Assembly: GCA_902803625.1 (NCBI GenBank)
Contig: CADCQV010000255.1
Location: forward strand, 1 to 10,184
DNA: 10,184 nt
Reading direction: 5' to 3'
DNA from: an uncultured Lachnospiraceae bacterium
GTDB taxonomy: Bacteria > Bacillota > Clostridia > Lachnospirales > Lachnospiraceae
Shown: in pieces, positions 1-7,300 of the stretch
How the letters are laid out: every line of letters begins with the position of its first letter
Numbering within the stretch: position 1 is the stretch's first letter
Program-made: the position numbers and the translations under genes
Notes under the pieces: model-generated
Databases searched by the model: none
Told to the model about the DNA's origin: nothing
The model's input: only the letters and a program-made list of their open reading frames with translations

Positions 1-54
1 CCCTAGTGGTTTTTCAGATTTTATAATGCCGCCAGATCGGTAGTCAGTGGGCAT
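1..54 (-). CDS. Start of a gene after the response regulator, probably a sensor histidine kinase (cut by window edge)
   Basis: An ATG at 54 opens a frame that runs without a stop to base 1 (18 codons, beginning MPTDYRSGG). It starts 5 nt after the response-regulator stop codon, and an AGGA lies 5 nt or so upstream of the ATG, inside the end of the previous gene. No conserved domain is visible in so short a piece. The histidine kinase call rests only on position: OmpR-type regulators are usually followed by their cognate kinase in one operon. Any other operon member would look the same here. Confidence 0.5.
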   Translation of the reverse strand, partial: MPTDYRSGGIIKSEKPLG

Positions 55-59
55 AAGTC

Positions 60-734
60 CTACGCCTCAAACTTATACCCCATCCCCCAGATGGTTTTTA
101 TGAGGTCGCCCTTTTCGCCCATCTTGGCGCGGAGCTTTTTTACGTGGGTGTCGATGGTGCGGGCGTCACCGAAATAGTCATAGTTCCAGACATTATTGAG
201 GATCTTTTCCCGTGACAGGGCTATGCCCTTATTTGTCATGAAATACATAAGGAGCTCAAATTCCTTAAAGGAAAGCTCCACACTCTGGCCGTCTATGGTA
301 ACGGAGTGGGCTGCTTCGTCCAGTACGATACCGCTTATCTCCAGTCTCTTTCCCTCGGAAACGGCATTGCTGCGCCTTAGAAGCGCATCGACACGTGCAA
401 CCAGTATCTTCGGCGAAAAAGGCTTTGAAATATACTCGTCTGCGCCCAGATCAAAGCCCTGAAGCTCATCACGTTCATCACCTTTAGCGGTAAGCATGAT
501 AACGGGAACCTTTGAATATGCCCTTATCTCCTTCAAAACCTGCCAGCCGTCGAGTCCCGGCATCATTACGTCGGTTATTACGAGGTCGATATCTTTTGTG
601 TTGAAAAAGAGATCCACGGCCTCCGTGCCGTCCGCTGCCTCTATTATTGTATAGCCTTCTTTCGACAGGAAGTCGGAAACAAGCTTCCTCATCCTGCTCT
701 CATCATCTGCCACCAGTATCTTTATACGATCCAT
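60..734 (-). CDS. OmpR/PhoB-family two-component response regulator
   Basis: A DNA-binding response regulator of 224 residues, the normal length for the family. Residues 1-120 form the receiver domain: acidic pocket D10/D11, phospho-acceptor D55 in VITDVMMPG, switch T82 in MLTAK, and conserved K104 in YISKPF. Residues about 128-224 form the winged-helix DNA-binding domain, with the recognition-helix stretch RTIDTHVKKLRAKM and the C-terminal hairpin IWGMGYKFEA. The ATG at 734 lies 2 nt after the hydrogenase stop, with only a weak GGGAAG upstream, so translation is probably coupled. It should be phosphorylated by a kinase, probably the next gene, and control transcription. Its targets cannot be read here, though the shared operon suggests the hydrogenase genes or a redox or energy response. 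Confidence 0.95.
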   Translation of the reverse strand: MDRIKILVADDESRMRKLVSDFLSKEGYTIIEAADGTEAVDLFFNTKDIDLVITDVMMPGLDGWQVLKEIRAYSKVPVIMLTAKGDERDELQGFDLGADEYISKPFSPKILVARVDALLRRSNAVSEGKRLEISGIVLDEAAHSVTIDGQSVELSFKEFELLMYFMTNKGIALSREKILNNVWNYDYFGDARTIDTHVKKLRAKMGEKGDLIKTIWGMGYKFEA

Positions 735-736
735 AT

Positions 737-2206
737 CTACTTCCCGTTTCTCATCATAGAGAACTTATCCATAGGATAAGCCTTCAGGTTTTCAAGCACC
801 TTCCTGTCGTCGGCTTTTGAAAGAAGGGCTTCTCTAGGTTTATTGATATCGCTGATATTCTTGTGTCTTGAGGGTCCGCCCACACAGCCTCCCGGACATA
901 CCATTCCCTCTATAAAGTCCTCTGTAAGCTTCCCGGCTTTTAAGAGTGCCAGTGCCTTCTTACATTCGGAGCCTCCGGCGGCCTTGAAGAGCTTGATATC
1001 CGCTGTATCCTCTCCCCTTTCCTGCATACACTCTATAACCGCATTGGCTACTCCGCCGCTGCCTGCAAATCTCTTGCCCCAGATTGATGACTCCTGATAA
1101 TCCTCATTAACAGGCTCAAACTTTATATCCCTGGAACGCATCAGGGCGCGGAGCTCACCGTAGGTAATAACATAGTCCGCGTTGTCCTTAACCGACTTAT
1201 CCTGTGCCTCTGATTTCTTCGCTATGCAGGGGCCGATAAAGACAGTCACACAGCCCGGTCTCACGGTCTTTAAGTATCGTGATACCGCACACATCGGCGA
1301 AACCGTGGATGACATATTCTCCTTATACTGGTCGGGGAAATGTTTTTTCAGCATATTGATAAAGGCGGGACAGCAGGAGGTTGTCATCTTCCGTCCCTCC
1401 TTATAGGCCTCAGACCATTCCTCCGCCTCATAGGCCGCGGTCATATCACCGCCAAGCCCAACCTCGATCATATCCGAAAAGCCGATCTTCTTTAAGCCCT
1501 CACGGATGGAGGCCATCGTGATATCTTCCCCGAACTGTCCTTCTGTGGCAGGTGCACACATGGCGATCACTTCTTTTCCTGCCTTTATCTCCTTAATGAT
1601 GTCCACAAGGAAGGTCTTGCTTCCTATGGCTGCGAAGGGACAGCTGTGGATACAATGTCCGCACTGTATGCACTTATCCTCGTCGATCTTGCAGTATCCG
1701 TATTCATCATATGTAATGGCATCCACGGGGCAGGCCTTCTTACAGGGGCGGACTAAGTGCACTATGGCACCGTAAGGACAGGCCTTGGCGCAGAGTCCGC
1801 ACTCCTTGCACTTCGCGGGATCTATATGCATATGGGTATCACCGGGCTTTATAGCCTCAAATTTGCAGCTGCTAAGACATGGCTTTCCCATGCAGAAACG
1901 ACAGTTATCCGTAACGGAATAGGCGGATATCGGACACTCGTCGCAGGCGGGATCGATAACCTGAACTATGTTCTTCGAATGTGGATTGTATGAGGGGGCC
2001 TTTGCATTTGCAAGCTTCACCCTCTGCCTCACGATCTCCCGCTCCTTATACACACAGCAGCGGTAATTCGGCTTCGGTCCCGGGATCATTTTGAGTATCA
2101 GTTCCTCCACATGCTCAGGGTCGTTTTTCCCCTCCCACTCGAGCCTGCAAACCTCTTCCATGACGTTATGCTTAAATCTGTTCATTCCCGCATCATTTGT
2201 GATCAT
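737..2206 (-). CDS. Monomeric [FeFe] hydrogenase with N-terminal 4Fe-4S clusters
   Basis: A 489-residue cytoplasmic iron hydrogenase that interconverts protons plus electrons and H2, with electrons probably passing through ferredoxin. Numbering starts at the ATG at 2206. An N-terminal cysteine-rich region (about 88-115) is followed by ferredoxin-like clusters at C133/C136/C139/C143 and C179/C182/C185/C189. The H-cluster motifs follow: L1 TSCCPAF (C278, the usual proton-relay cysteine, and C279), L2 GPCIAKKSE (C327, K330, E333) and L3 EGMVCPGGC (C437, C441). L1 ends in F rather than W, L2 begins GPC rather than MPC, and L3 is short after the last cysteine. These variations recall the group B monomeric enzymes of clostridia rather than the classic CpI type, a subgroup call that is less certain. 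The frame extends 11 codons upstream, but the ATG at 2206 has GGAGG at 2213-2217 with 6-nt spacing and lies 1 nt after the previous stop, so it is preferred. Maturases HydE, HydF and HydG are not in the window. Confidence 0.93.
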   Translation of the reverse strand: MITNDAGMNRFKHNVMEEVCRLEWEGKNDPEHVEELILKMIPGPKPNYRCCVYKEREIVRQRVKLANAKAPSYNPHSKNIVQVIDPACDECPISAYSVTDNCRFCMGKPCLSSCKFEAIKPGDTHMHIDPAKCKECGLCAKACPYGAIVHLVRPCKKACPVDAITYDEYGYCKIDEDKCIQCGHCIHSCPFAAIGSKTFLVDIIKEIKAGKEVIAMCAPATEGQFGEDITMASIREGLKKIGFSDMIEVGLGGDMTAAYEAEEWSEAYKEGRKMTTSCCPAFINMLKKHFPDQYKENMSSTVSPMCAVSRYLKTVRPGCVTVFIGPCIAKKSEAQDKSVKDNADYVITYGELRALMRSRDIKFEPVNEDYQESSIWGKRFAGSGGVANAVIECMQERGEDTADIKLFKAAGGSECKKALALLKAGKLTEDFIEGMVCPGGCVGGPSRHKNISDINKPREALLSKADDRKVLENLKAYPMDKFSMMRNGK

Positions 2207-2207
2207 T

Positions 2208-2798
2208 TCATTCCTCCGTCTCCGCTGCCGGACTTTCAAGCCCCAGCTTTAGTTCCGCTTCCCTTACTCTCTGTTCCCTGTCCTTTAAGTCCTCCTCCCA
2301 TTCGGAGTACTTATTTACTATATTATTTTCATAATTGATGATATTTGGATTACTGGAGGTTGTGGCGATTATAAACATAGCTACAACCCCGATTATCAGA
2401 ATGATATTTACTACCAGTGAAATAAAGAATCTCTCCTCATAGGGATTTTTCTTTTTTGCCGGAACAATCTTCCTCTGCGGCAGCTCCGCTTCTTCCGAAA
2501 GCCCCTTCCCGAGAGAATACATCTGGTTTAATTCCAGAGGCTTCACCCTCTCATTATCTATGCTTTCACTCTGTAAAAGATAGTCCCTCACCTCTTTTAA
2601 GAAGCCGAAGCCCACCGGGGTAACAAAGATCCTGTTCGAAAGCATCTTGTCATAGATCGTGAGCACGCTTTCCGGATTCTCCCTGTTCATATGGGCTTCG
2701 ATATATGCGATTTTTTTCTGCTCATCCCTTGCCTTATCGGCATCCGCCAGTGAATGAAAATGGTATCCTCCGACGATGAGCTCATCCGTACCGGGCAT
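2208..2798 (-). CDS. Single-pass membrane protein of unknown function, first gene of the hydrogenase operon
   Basis: Not recognised as a named family. It has 196 residues from the ATG at 2798. Residues 1-80 are a soluble, mostly helical segment. Residues 85-121 are a linker with a basic end (KKKNPYEER). Residues 123-146 form one strongly hydrophobic helix (FFISLVVNIILIIGVVAMFIIA). Residues 150-196 are charged and probably form a coiled coil (YSEWEEDLKDREQRVREAELKL). The positive residues before the helix suggest the N-terminus is in the cytoplasm. The frame could open 9 codons earlier at a TTG (2825), but that sits at the expected transcription start of the -10 at 2831. The ATG has AGAGGA at 2805-2810 with 6-nt spacing. 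It ends 1 nt before the hydrogenase start, so it may anchor or regulate that enzyme; this is inference from position only. Confidence 0.85.
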   Translation of the reverse strand: MPGTDELIVGGYHFHSLADADKARDEQKKIAYIEAHMNRENPESVLTIYDKMLSNRIFVTPVGFGFLKEVRDYLLQSESIDNERVKPLELNQMYSLGKGLSEEAELPQRKIVPAKKKNPYEERFFISLVVNIILIIGVVAMFIIATTSSNPNIINYENNIVNKYSEWEEDLKDREQRVREAELKLGLESPAAETEE

Positions 2799-2830
2799 AT
2801 CCCATCCTCTTTTTCGTGAATTCAACGGTT

Positions 2831-2839
2831 ATTATACCA
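2831..2839 (-). promoter_or_regulatory. Extended -10 promoter of the hydrogenase operon
   Basis: On the minus strand the sequence reads TGG followed by TATAAT (TATAAT at 2836-2831), a consensus extended -10. No good -35 stands at 17 nt; TTGCGG lies 15 nt upstream of the -10, which is short. Extended -10 promoters often tolerate a weak -35. The expected start near 2824 gives a leader of about 26 nt to the ATG at 2798. It follows directly after the upstream terminator, which fits the start of a new transcription unit. Confidence 0.75.
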
Positions 2840-2863
2840 TATAAATCGTCCCCGCAATACAAC

Positions 2864-2889
2864 AAAAAACACCTGCCGCCGCAGATGTT
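2864..2889 (-). terminator. Rho-independent terminator of the tRNA transcript
   Basis: On the minus strand AACATCTGC (2889-2881) pairs with GCAGGTGTT (2876-2868) through 9 bp including one G-U pair, with a GGCG loop, followed by further Ts to 2864 (six Ts in all with the stem end). It closes transcription from the tRNA promoter just before the hydrogenase-operon promoter. It may also stop read-through from the genes above the tRNAs, for which no terminator of their own was seen. Confidence 0.85.
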
Positions 2890-2927
2890 CTTCAGTCAGA
2901 CTCGCAAACGCTTCGCTTTTTGCTCGT

Positions 2928-3039
2928 TATAAAATCAGCTGCTGTCGCAGCTCTTCGGGTACGGGGCTTATATCCCCGTACCCGAAATCAAGATATTCCC
3001 ACCACCCAAGGGTGGTGGGAATATCTTGATCATTTTATA
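2928..3039. repeat. Compact element of three abutting hairpins closed by a terminal inverted repeat
   Basis: An 8-bp terminal inverted repeat (TATAAAAT at 2928-2935, ATTTTATA at 3032-3039) encloses three perfect hairpins with almost no spacer. Hairpin A at 2937-2952 has 6 bp and a 4-nt loop. Hairpin B at 2954-2986 has 13 bp and a 7-nt loop. Hairpin C at 2987-3030 has 21-nt arms separated by only 2 nt (loop at 3008-3009). A and B are 1 nt apart, and B and C touch. Together they could fold as a four-way junction in RNA or in single-stranded DNA. No coding frame or U-tract after B or C is seen, so they are not ordinary terminators. It lies 3 nt after tRNA-Met and upstream of the real terminator, so it is probably transcribed as the tRNA trailer. 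It may be a REP- or MITE-like repeat or a small structured RNA. Confidence 0.75.
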
Positions 3040-3042
3040 TAG

Positions 3043-3116
3043 TAGCGAGAAAGAGATTCGAACTCTTGACACCACGGGTATGAACCGTGTGCTCTAGCCA
3101 ACTGAGCTATCTCGCC
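3043..3116 (-). tRNA. tRNA-Met (anticodon CAU), elongator type
   Basis: A complete 74-nt cloverleaf on the minus strand. The acceptor GGCGAGA pairs with TCTCGCT (first pair G-U) and the discriminator is A. The D arm is GCTC/GAGC, the anticodon stem CACGG/CCGTG with loop TTCATAC, and the T arm AAGAG TTCGAAT CTCTT. The anticodon CAT is at 3082-3080. CAU could mean initiator, elongator or Ile2; the paired acceptor end excludes the initiator, and the GGTTCATACCC anticodon arm matches elongator Met of Firmicutes better than Ile2. The discriminator is followed by CTA, so CCA is not encoded and must be added enzymatically. Confidence 0.95.
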
Positions 3117-3119
3117 ATA

Positions 3120-3140
3120 TGACCGACAATTACCCGGTCA
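3120..3140 (-). other. Hairpin in the spacer between the two tRNAs
   Basis: TGACCG (3120-3125) and CGGTCA (3135-3140) form a perfect 6-bp stem with a 9-nt loop, filling most of the 27-nt spacer. A stem here could guide cleavage of the tRNA precursor. There is no U-tract, so it is not a terminator. Confidence 0.5.
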
Positions 3141-3143
3141 AAG

Positions 3144-3216
3144 TGGGACCTATAGGGCTCGAACCTATGACCCTCTGCTTGTAAGGCAGATGCTCTCCCA
3201 GCTGAGCTAAGATCCC
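3144..3216 (-). tRNA. tRNA-Val (anticodon UAC)
   Basis: A complete 73-nt cloverleaf on the minus strand. The acceptor GGGATCT pairs with AGGTCCC (one T-G pair) and the discriminator is A. The D arm is GCTC/GAGC, the anticodon stem TCTGC/GCAGA with loop CTTACAA, and the T arm ATAGG TTCGAGC CCTAT. The anticodon TAC is at 3183-3181. CCA is not encoded (CTT follows the discriminator). It is the first tRNA of the transcript. Confidence 0.96.
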
Positions 3217-3247
3217 ATTGCAGTGCTTTTTGATGCGCAACGGTGAT

Positions 3248-3276
3248 ATTATATTTATAACTTACTAATTTGTCAA
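3248..3276 (-). promoter_or_regulatory. Consensus housekeeping promoter of the tRNA-Val/tRNA-Met unit
   Basis: On the minus strand a perfect -35 TTGACA (3276-3271) is followed by exactly 17 nt and a perfect -10 TATAAT (3253-3248). Transcription should start near 3241, about 25 nt before the mature 5' end of tRNA-Val. A full-consensus promoter fits a stable RNA gene. AT-rich repeats lie directly upstream of the -35. Confidence 0.93.
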
Positions 3277-3281
3277 GCGCT

Positions 3282-3322
3282 ATATTATGTAAACCAGTGT
3301 ACAGTGTCGATATTATGTAAAC
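3282..3322. repeat. Two 13-bp direct repeats upstream of the tRNA promoter
   Basis: ATATTATGTAAAC occurs at 3282-3294 and again at 3310-3322, so the starts are 28 bp apart. The 15-bp spacer itself contains the partial repeat CAGTGTACAGTGT. The first copy ends 5 bp from the -35 box. The pair lies in the otherwise empty stretch 3217-3330 between the 321-residue gene and the tRNAs, where no terminator hairpin is seen. Possible roles are an AT-rich upstream promoter region, a binding site, or the remnant of an insertion-sequence end carrying repeated transposase sites. The sequence does not decide between them. Confidence 0.6.
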
Positions 3323-3330
3323 TTGTGTGC

Positions 3331-4296
3331 TTATTTGGAGTCTATATTGTTCCAGTAGGACATTTTGGCGTTTTCTGCTTCCTTTATAAATATGGATAAG
3401 ATCCTTTCAAAGCGTTCCCATTCGCTCACTCCCCCGTATTCAGGGAAGCAGGCGTGCAGCGCAGCCATTTCGCCTTCGGTCTCTATGGCAGCAAATACAG
3501 GAAAAGCCTCCTCACTTAAAATCAGCCGGGTAAAGAAGCTTTCAGCATTATACCGCCTTGCAAGCTCCTCCGTGTCTATGTCACCATCCCCTGAATTAAG
3601 CGGGACGTCCTCCCGGATATGGAACAGAAAGGACATGTTCTCCTGATCGGTGCTCTCATAGAACAGGGTTAATATATGTCCCATATAATCTATCTGTATA
3701 TAGGGCAGCTTTCCCGTGAGAACCCCTGTCTGCTCTATATTCTGTATAGAGAGAAGGTTTGAGATCTGCATTAATCTCACCAGAGCGGCATACCCCATTC
3801 CTTCATAAGTAAGAGGCGGGACATTCTCCCCCGGGTCAGTCTCCCGCTCTTCCTCCGTCACAGCCATGTCCGAAGAAGGCAGCAGCCGGAAAGGATAGCC
3901 CTTATAAAAGAGCTCAAGGCATCTTAGAAAGCCATCTGCCTCCTCTACCTCCTCCTCTGGGACGATCCAGCGTATATAGTTATCTGACTCTGAAGCCTCA
4001 TAGTTTTTCTCCGCAGAAAATCTCAGGTAACCCGGCTCCTCCTTAGTGAGTGTTTCCTTCACATATGTACAGAATACGGGGTGCATATCAGGCTCTTCTA
4101 CCCATATGCCGGGTATGGAACCGTCGGCTAAGGAATAACGGTGATCAATTTCCTCTTCCATAAGCATTGCATGGAGTCTGTCAAGCCGGGGCTGCAGAAA
4201 GCCGGACATGTAAAGATCTGTTTCCTCATTCTCTCCGGCTGACATTAAGCTTTCACCCTGCTCCTCCGTTTCAATCTCTTCTATCCTGATATCCAT
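3331..4296 (-). CDS. Acidic protein with YbjN / type III chaperone-like C-terminus, likely partner of the calpain-like protein
   Basis: No firm family match. It has 321 residues and is rich in E and D, especially at 1-30, 112-122 and 145-158. There is no signal peptide and no membrane helix. Residues about 195-310 read as alternating strands and a final helix: PYIQIDYMGHILTLFY, MSFLFHIRED, then YNAESFFTRLIL...FPVFAAIETEG and a closing amphipathic helix SEWERFERILSIFIKEAE. This order and the YNAESFFTRLIL-type stretch resemble YbjN and type III secretion chaperones, a fold-level resemblance by eye. The N-terminal half (about 33-140) may be a diverged copy. The gene starts 57 nt after the calpain-like gene, in the arrangement of an effector and its chaperone or inhibitor. 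The SD AAAGGAG is about 14 nt before the ATG at 4296, unusually far. In-frame ATGs at codons 18 and 30 have no better site, so the start is somewhat uncertain. Confidence 0.8.
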   Translation of the reverse strand: MDIRIEEIETEEQGESLMSAGENEETDLYMSGFLQPRLDRLHAMLMEEEIDHRYSLADGSIPGIWVEEPDMHPVFCTYVKETLTKEEPGYLRFSAEKNYEASESDNYIRWIVPEEEVEEADGFLRCLELFYKGYPFRLLPSSDMAVTEEERETDPGENVPPLTYEGMGYAALVRLMQISNLLSIQNIEQTGVLTGKLPYIQIDYMGHILTLFYESTDQENMSFLFHIREDVPLNSGDGDIDTEELARRYNAESFFTRLILSEEAFPVFAAIETEGEMAALHACFPEYGGVSEWERFERILSIFIKEAENAKMSYWNNIDSK

Positions 4297-4310
4297 TAAT
4301 GTCGCTGCCG

Positions 4311-4369
4311 CTCCTTTCCCTGACTTTTTACTGCGTTTTAGTGGCCTTGACCATCAGGGGTTTCCCTGA
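4311..4369 (-). promoter_or_regulatory. Stop-codon hairpin and alternative pairing between the calpain-like gene and its partner
   Basis: On the minus strand TCAGGG (4369-4364) pairs with CCCTGA (4359-4354) through 6 bp with an AAAC loop; the second arm contains the TGA stop. The same CCCTGA could instead pair with a second TCAGGG at 4323-4318, just before the AAAGGAG Shine-Dalgarno (4317-4311) of the next gene. The two pairings exclude each other and a terminating ribosome would disturb both, so translational coupling is possible. No U-tract follows, so it is not a terminator. Confidence 0.4.
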
Positions 4370-7300
4370 GGCTTTTTCTTCAGCACCTTGATGCTCCTGA
4401 AATTCTTCACGAATTCCAGGGGAGTCAGAAGATGGGCTCCGTTTCCGAAATCGTCCTCCATATGGCTGGACTTTGCCCCTGTCACTTCATTTATCCTATG
4501 CTCCGTTAATCCCGTCCCCCATGGATTTCGTACTGCTATATAGGGTTTGTTCCCTATGTAGCGGATACCTAAAGCCGTATATGCATGCTTGCCGGCCACT
4601 CCCCTCATGGTGTGCTCGCTATGATCAGAGTCCTTATCCCTGTAGTCCTCAAAATCAGTGCGGCTTGAACAGAAAACAACAGATCCTTCCCTCTCAGCCC
4701 TTTGAAGCAGCTGCATCACCTCATTTATCATTGGCTGGAAATTGGCTTTGTTAAGCTTCCCGGTTTTTCTGTCCCTGTCTTTCATATAAGTGGACATTTT
4801 TTTACTGCTTATCAGATTCTTTTTCTCTATCTCATGAGTATCCAGGGTTATTCCAGTCAGGACACGGTACACATTTTCCTCATGACCGCCTGATATGGAC
4901 TCATAGGAGCGTATATTCTGTTTTTCCAGTTCACGGTAAACATCTCTCTTTGACGCTATGTATTCCTTACTCTCTCTGTCCGCTTCTATCTTATCCAGAG
5001 GAGTATTCCAATAGAGCTTATTCTGTTCCTCTGCCATTCCGGAAAGGGTGTAGGCTTTCTCCAGCATCTGCAGCCACAGGCAGCTCTGTCCATAGGCGTC
5101 GCTTTCCTTTCCCCTGTTCTCACCTGTGGGGACTTCCTTAGTCATGGTTATATAGAACGGCTTGCCGTCCAAATGATGCAGCTTTACTGTTACGGTTTTT
5201 CCATTATCCTTCATAATGTTCTTTATAGCAGAGGGATCTCTTTCCACCAAAGCGGCGACTGCTGCTATTAAATAGCAGTCTCCAAGCGTTCCCTGACAAA
5301 GATCCTCCATGCAGGGCTCGTGGGGGAAAAGAGGCTTTTCGGAATCATCCCTCATATCATAAGGACGTATATTTTGGGGTCTGTACCTTGTAAGAGCGTT
5401 ATCAAGCACATCCCGCGAGTTTTTATTCCCCTTCTTACTCTCTTTCCAGTCCATTACCTCAAAGTCCCGGGGTATCGTTATTTTCTCTACATCATATTTC
5501 CTAAGGAGTATCTTGGTTCCGTCTATATGCTCAATGTTTCCTTCTGGCAGCGTCAGATTTCCGTCGCAGCTCTTATCAAATCTTTCCTTATAGAATTCCA
5601 GCATCTCCTTTTCCTTAAGCTCGTCCGGGCTTAGATTTTTCTTATCCTTATAGGCACTTAGAGCATTCTTTATCTTCTCACGTATCTGAATGACATCCCC
5701 CTGCTCCTTCCTTATGCTGTCCGGCCTGCTTATGCGTTTTTTCCTGTCCTCTATTGTCTCGCCATCTATCTTCAGCTGTCTGCGCTTCCATCTGTCCGTG
5801 ATCTCCCACTGCGCCGTAGCGAAGGATGAAGCATAGGATGAAAGGAGATCCATTATGGAGCTCATTTCGGGACTGATATTACTTAATGCTGACCTGTCTT
5901 CTTTCACTTTCTTTAAGAGATCGTCCTTACTCTTCTTCATTAAGAACGCGGAGTGGGAAGCAGTCTGTGAGAAGCTCCTTACCATATCCAGCTTCTTTAC
6001 GTTCTTTTCCTTCCGCCTTTTTGCTACCTCCAGATCCACAAGGCGCCTGATTTCCACCTCTATATTATTCCCGCGAAGCTTTCCTCTATATTTATTACGG
6101 ATCTCTCTCTCTATTGCTCCTATATCGATCTTTTCCCTCTGAAACTTCACTCTGTTTATGACATTCCCGTCAGCATCAACCCAGGGGCTGCCGCCATTTT
6201 TCAGCCTTTCAGCTCCGTCTATGGCTTCATAGTCCTTCTTACTGTCCCTTATAAGCTCACTCTTCACATAATCCGGAAGTACACTACGGCTCTTAAAGCG
6301 TCTCCTGATATCCTTAAATCCAGCTATCCTGGAATTGGATTTTTGCTCATCATCGTCAATACCAGAACGCCATCCCTTTTCCTTATCCTGCTTCAGCATC
6401 TCTTTAAGCGCGGCATGACGCTCAATAAGACACTTCTTTTTCTCATCACTTAAAGAGGCTCCCAGCTCTTCCATGCAGGATATAATGGTTTCAGTCTCCA
6501 TGGTCATAACCCTGTCGGCAAAGTTTGTATCGTAAGGCAGGTTAAAGCTTCCTGATATACTGAGTAATCCAGCCTTTTCCTCCTCCTCCAGCTTTCCAAA
6601 ATCGCCGAAGGATCCTGTGACCATGATGCGCTTTATGCTTACGGCGTTTTCTCCTTCCACCACCGTAGTCTCTGCGTCATAAACAAGGCTTTTTTCGTCC
6701 CTGTTCCTGACACCGGTTAAAAAGTCCATGAGTTTTAATGTTCCAAGCTGGCGGAGAGCTTCGTCAGAATAATGGATATCTACTCCCGCATGCCTCGCAT
6801 AGTCCAGGAGATCGTTGTATGACTTTAAGCCCTTTTTTTGGATGTTTGGCTCTAAAACTGTCTTCTCCTGCAGTAAGCCCTGCTCCCTGCTGCCGTCACT
6901 CTTTATCATCACTGCCTTGCGGCTGTCTCTATATAATCCGTTCATTCCCAGTGCTTTTGACAGCGTCTGGGAATCCAGGCTGTTTATATTCCCTGCCTTC
7001 CGGAATATCAGAGATTCATTGCTGTCCGGGTCCACTATCATGTTATTTCCGTCAAGCTCCGTGTCTCTGACATAATATCTCCTGCTCTTAAAGATATCCT
7101 CCCAGGTTCCGAAGCGCTTGTCAGAGAGAATAAGATCCTCTGTATCCGTGTCCCTTAAATATGCGGCATCCCTCTCATAAATAGCCTGAATCCGACGTAT
7201 TTTGACTGAGTATTCACTTAGATCAGTGTCACTCAATTTATCCGTGCATTTCCGGCATCGGTCTATAACGTTCTTATAGGCCCCAAGGATCTTTTCCTTA

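Noticed and set aside
196..1993. Several short plus-strand frames across the regulator and hydrogenase genes
   Set aside because: All lie antisense to genes with clear catalytic motifs and look like codon-bias shadows.
2207..2239. Longer hydrogenase start 11 codons upstream (MKVRQRRRRNE)
   Set aside because: It would overlap the upstream gene by 32 bp, and the ATG at 2206 has GGAGG at ideal spacing; the extra residues are low-complexity and basic.
2799..2825. TTG start giving the membrane protein 9 extra residues
   Set aside because: The TTG lies at the transcription start expected from the -10 at 2831-2836, leaving no leader, whereas the ATG at 2798 has a good AGAGGA.
2954..3030. Hairpins B and C as Rho-independent terminators of the tRNAs
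   Set aside because: Neither is followed by a U-tract on either strand; the terminator at 2864-2889 has one.
2937..3030. CRISPR array
   Set aside because: The hairpins differ from each other in sequence and there are no regularly spaced identical repeats.
3043..3116. Initiator tRNA-Met or tRNA-Ile(CAU)
   Set aside because: The first acceptor pair is formed (G-U), unlike bacterial initiators, and the anticodon arm GGTTCATACCC is of elongator Met type.
6738..7075. Two overlapping plus-strand frames of about 90-110 codons
   Set aside because: They are antisense to the well-supported calpain-like gene, have no convincing ribosome binding site and no recognisable domain.
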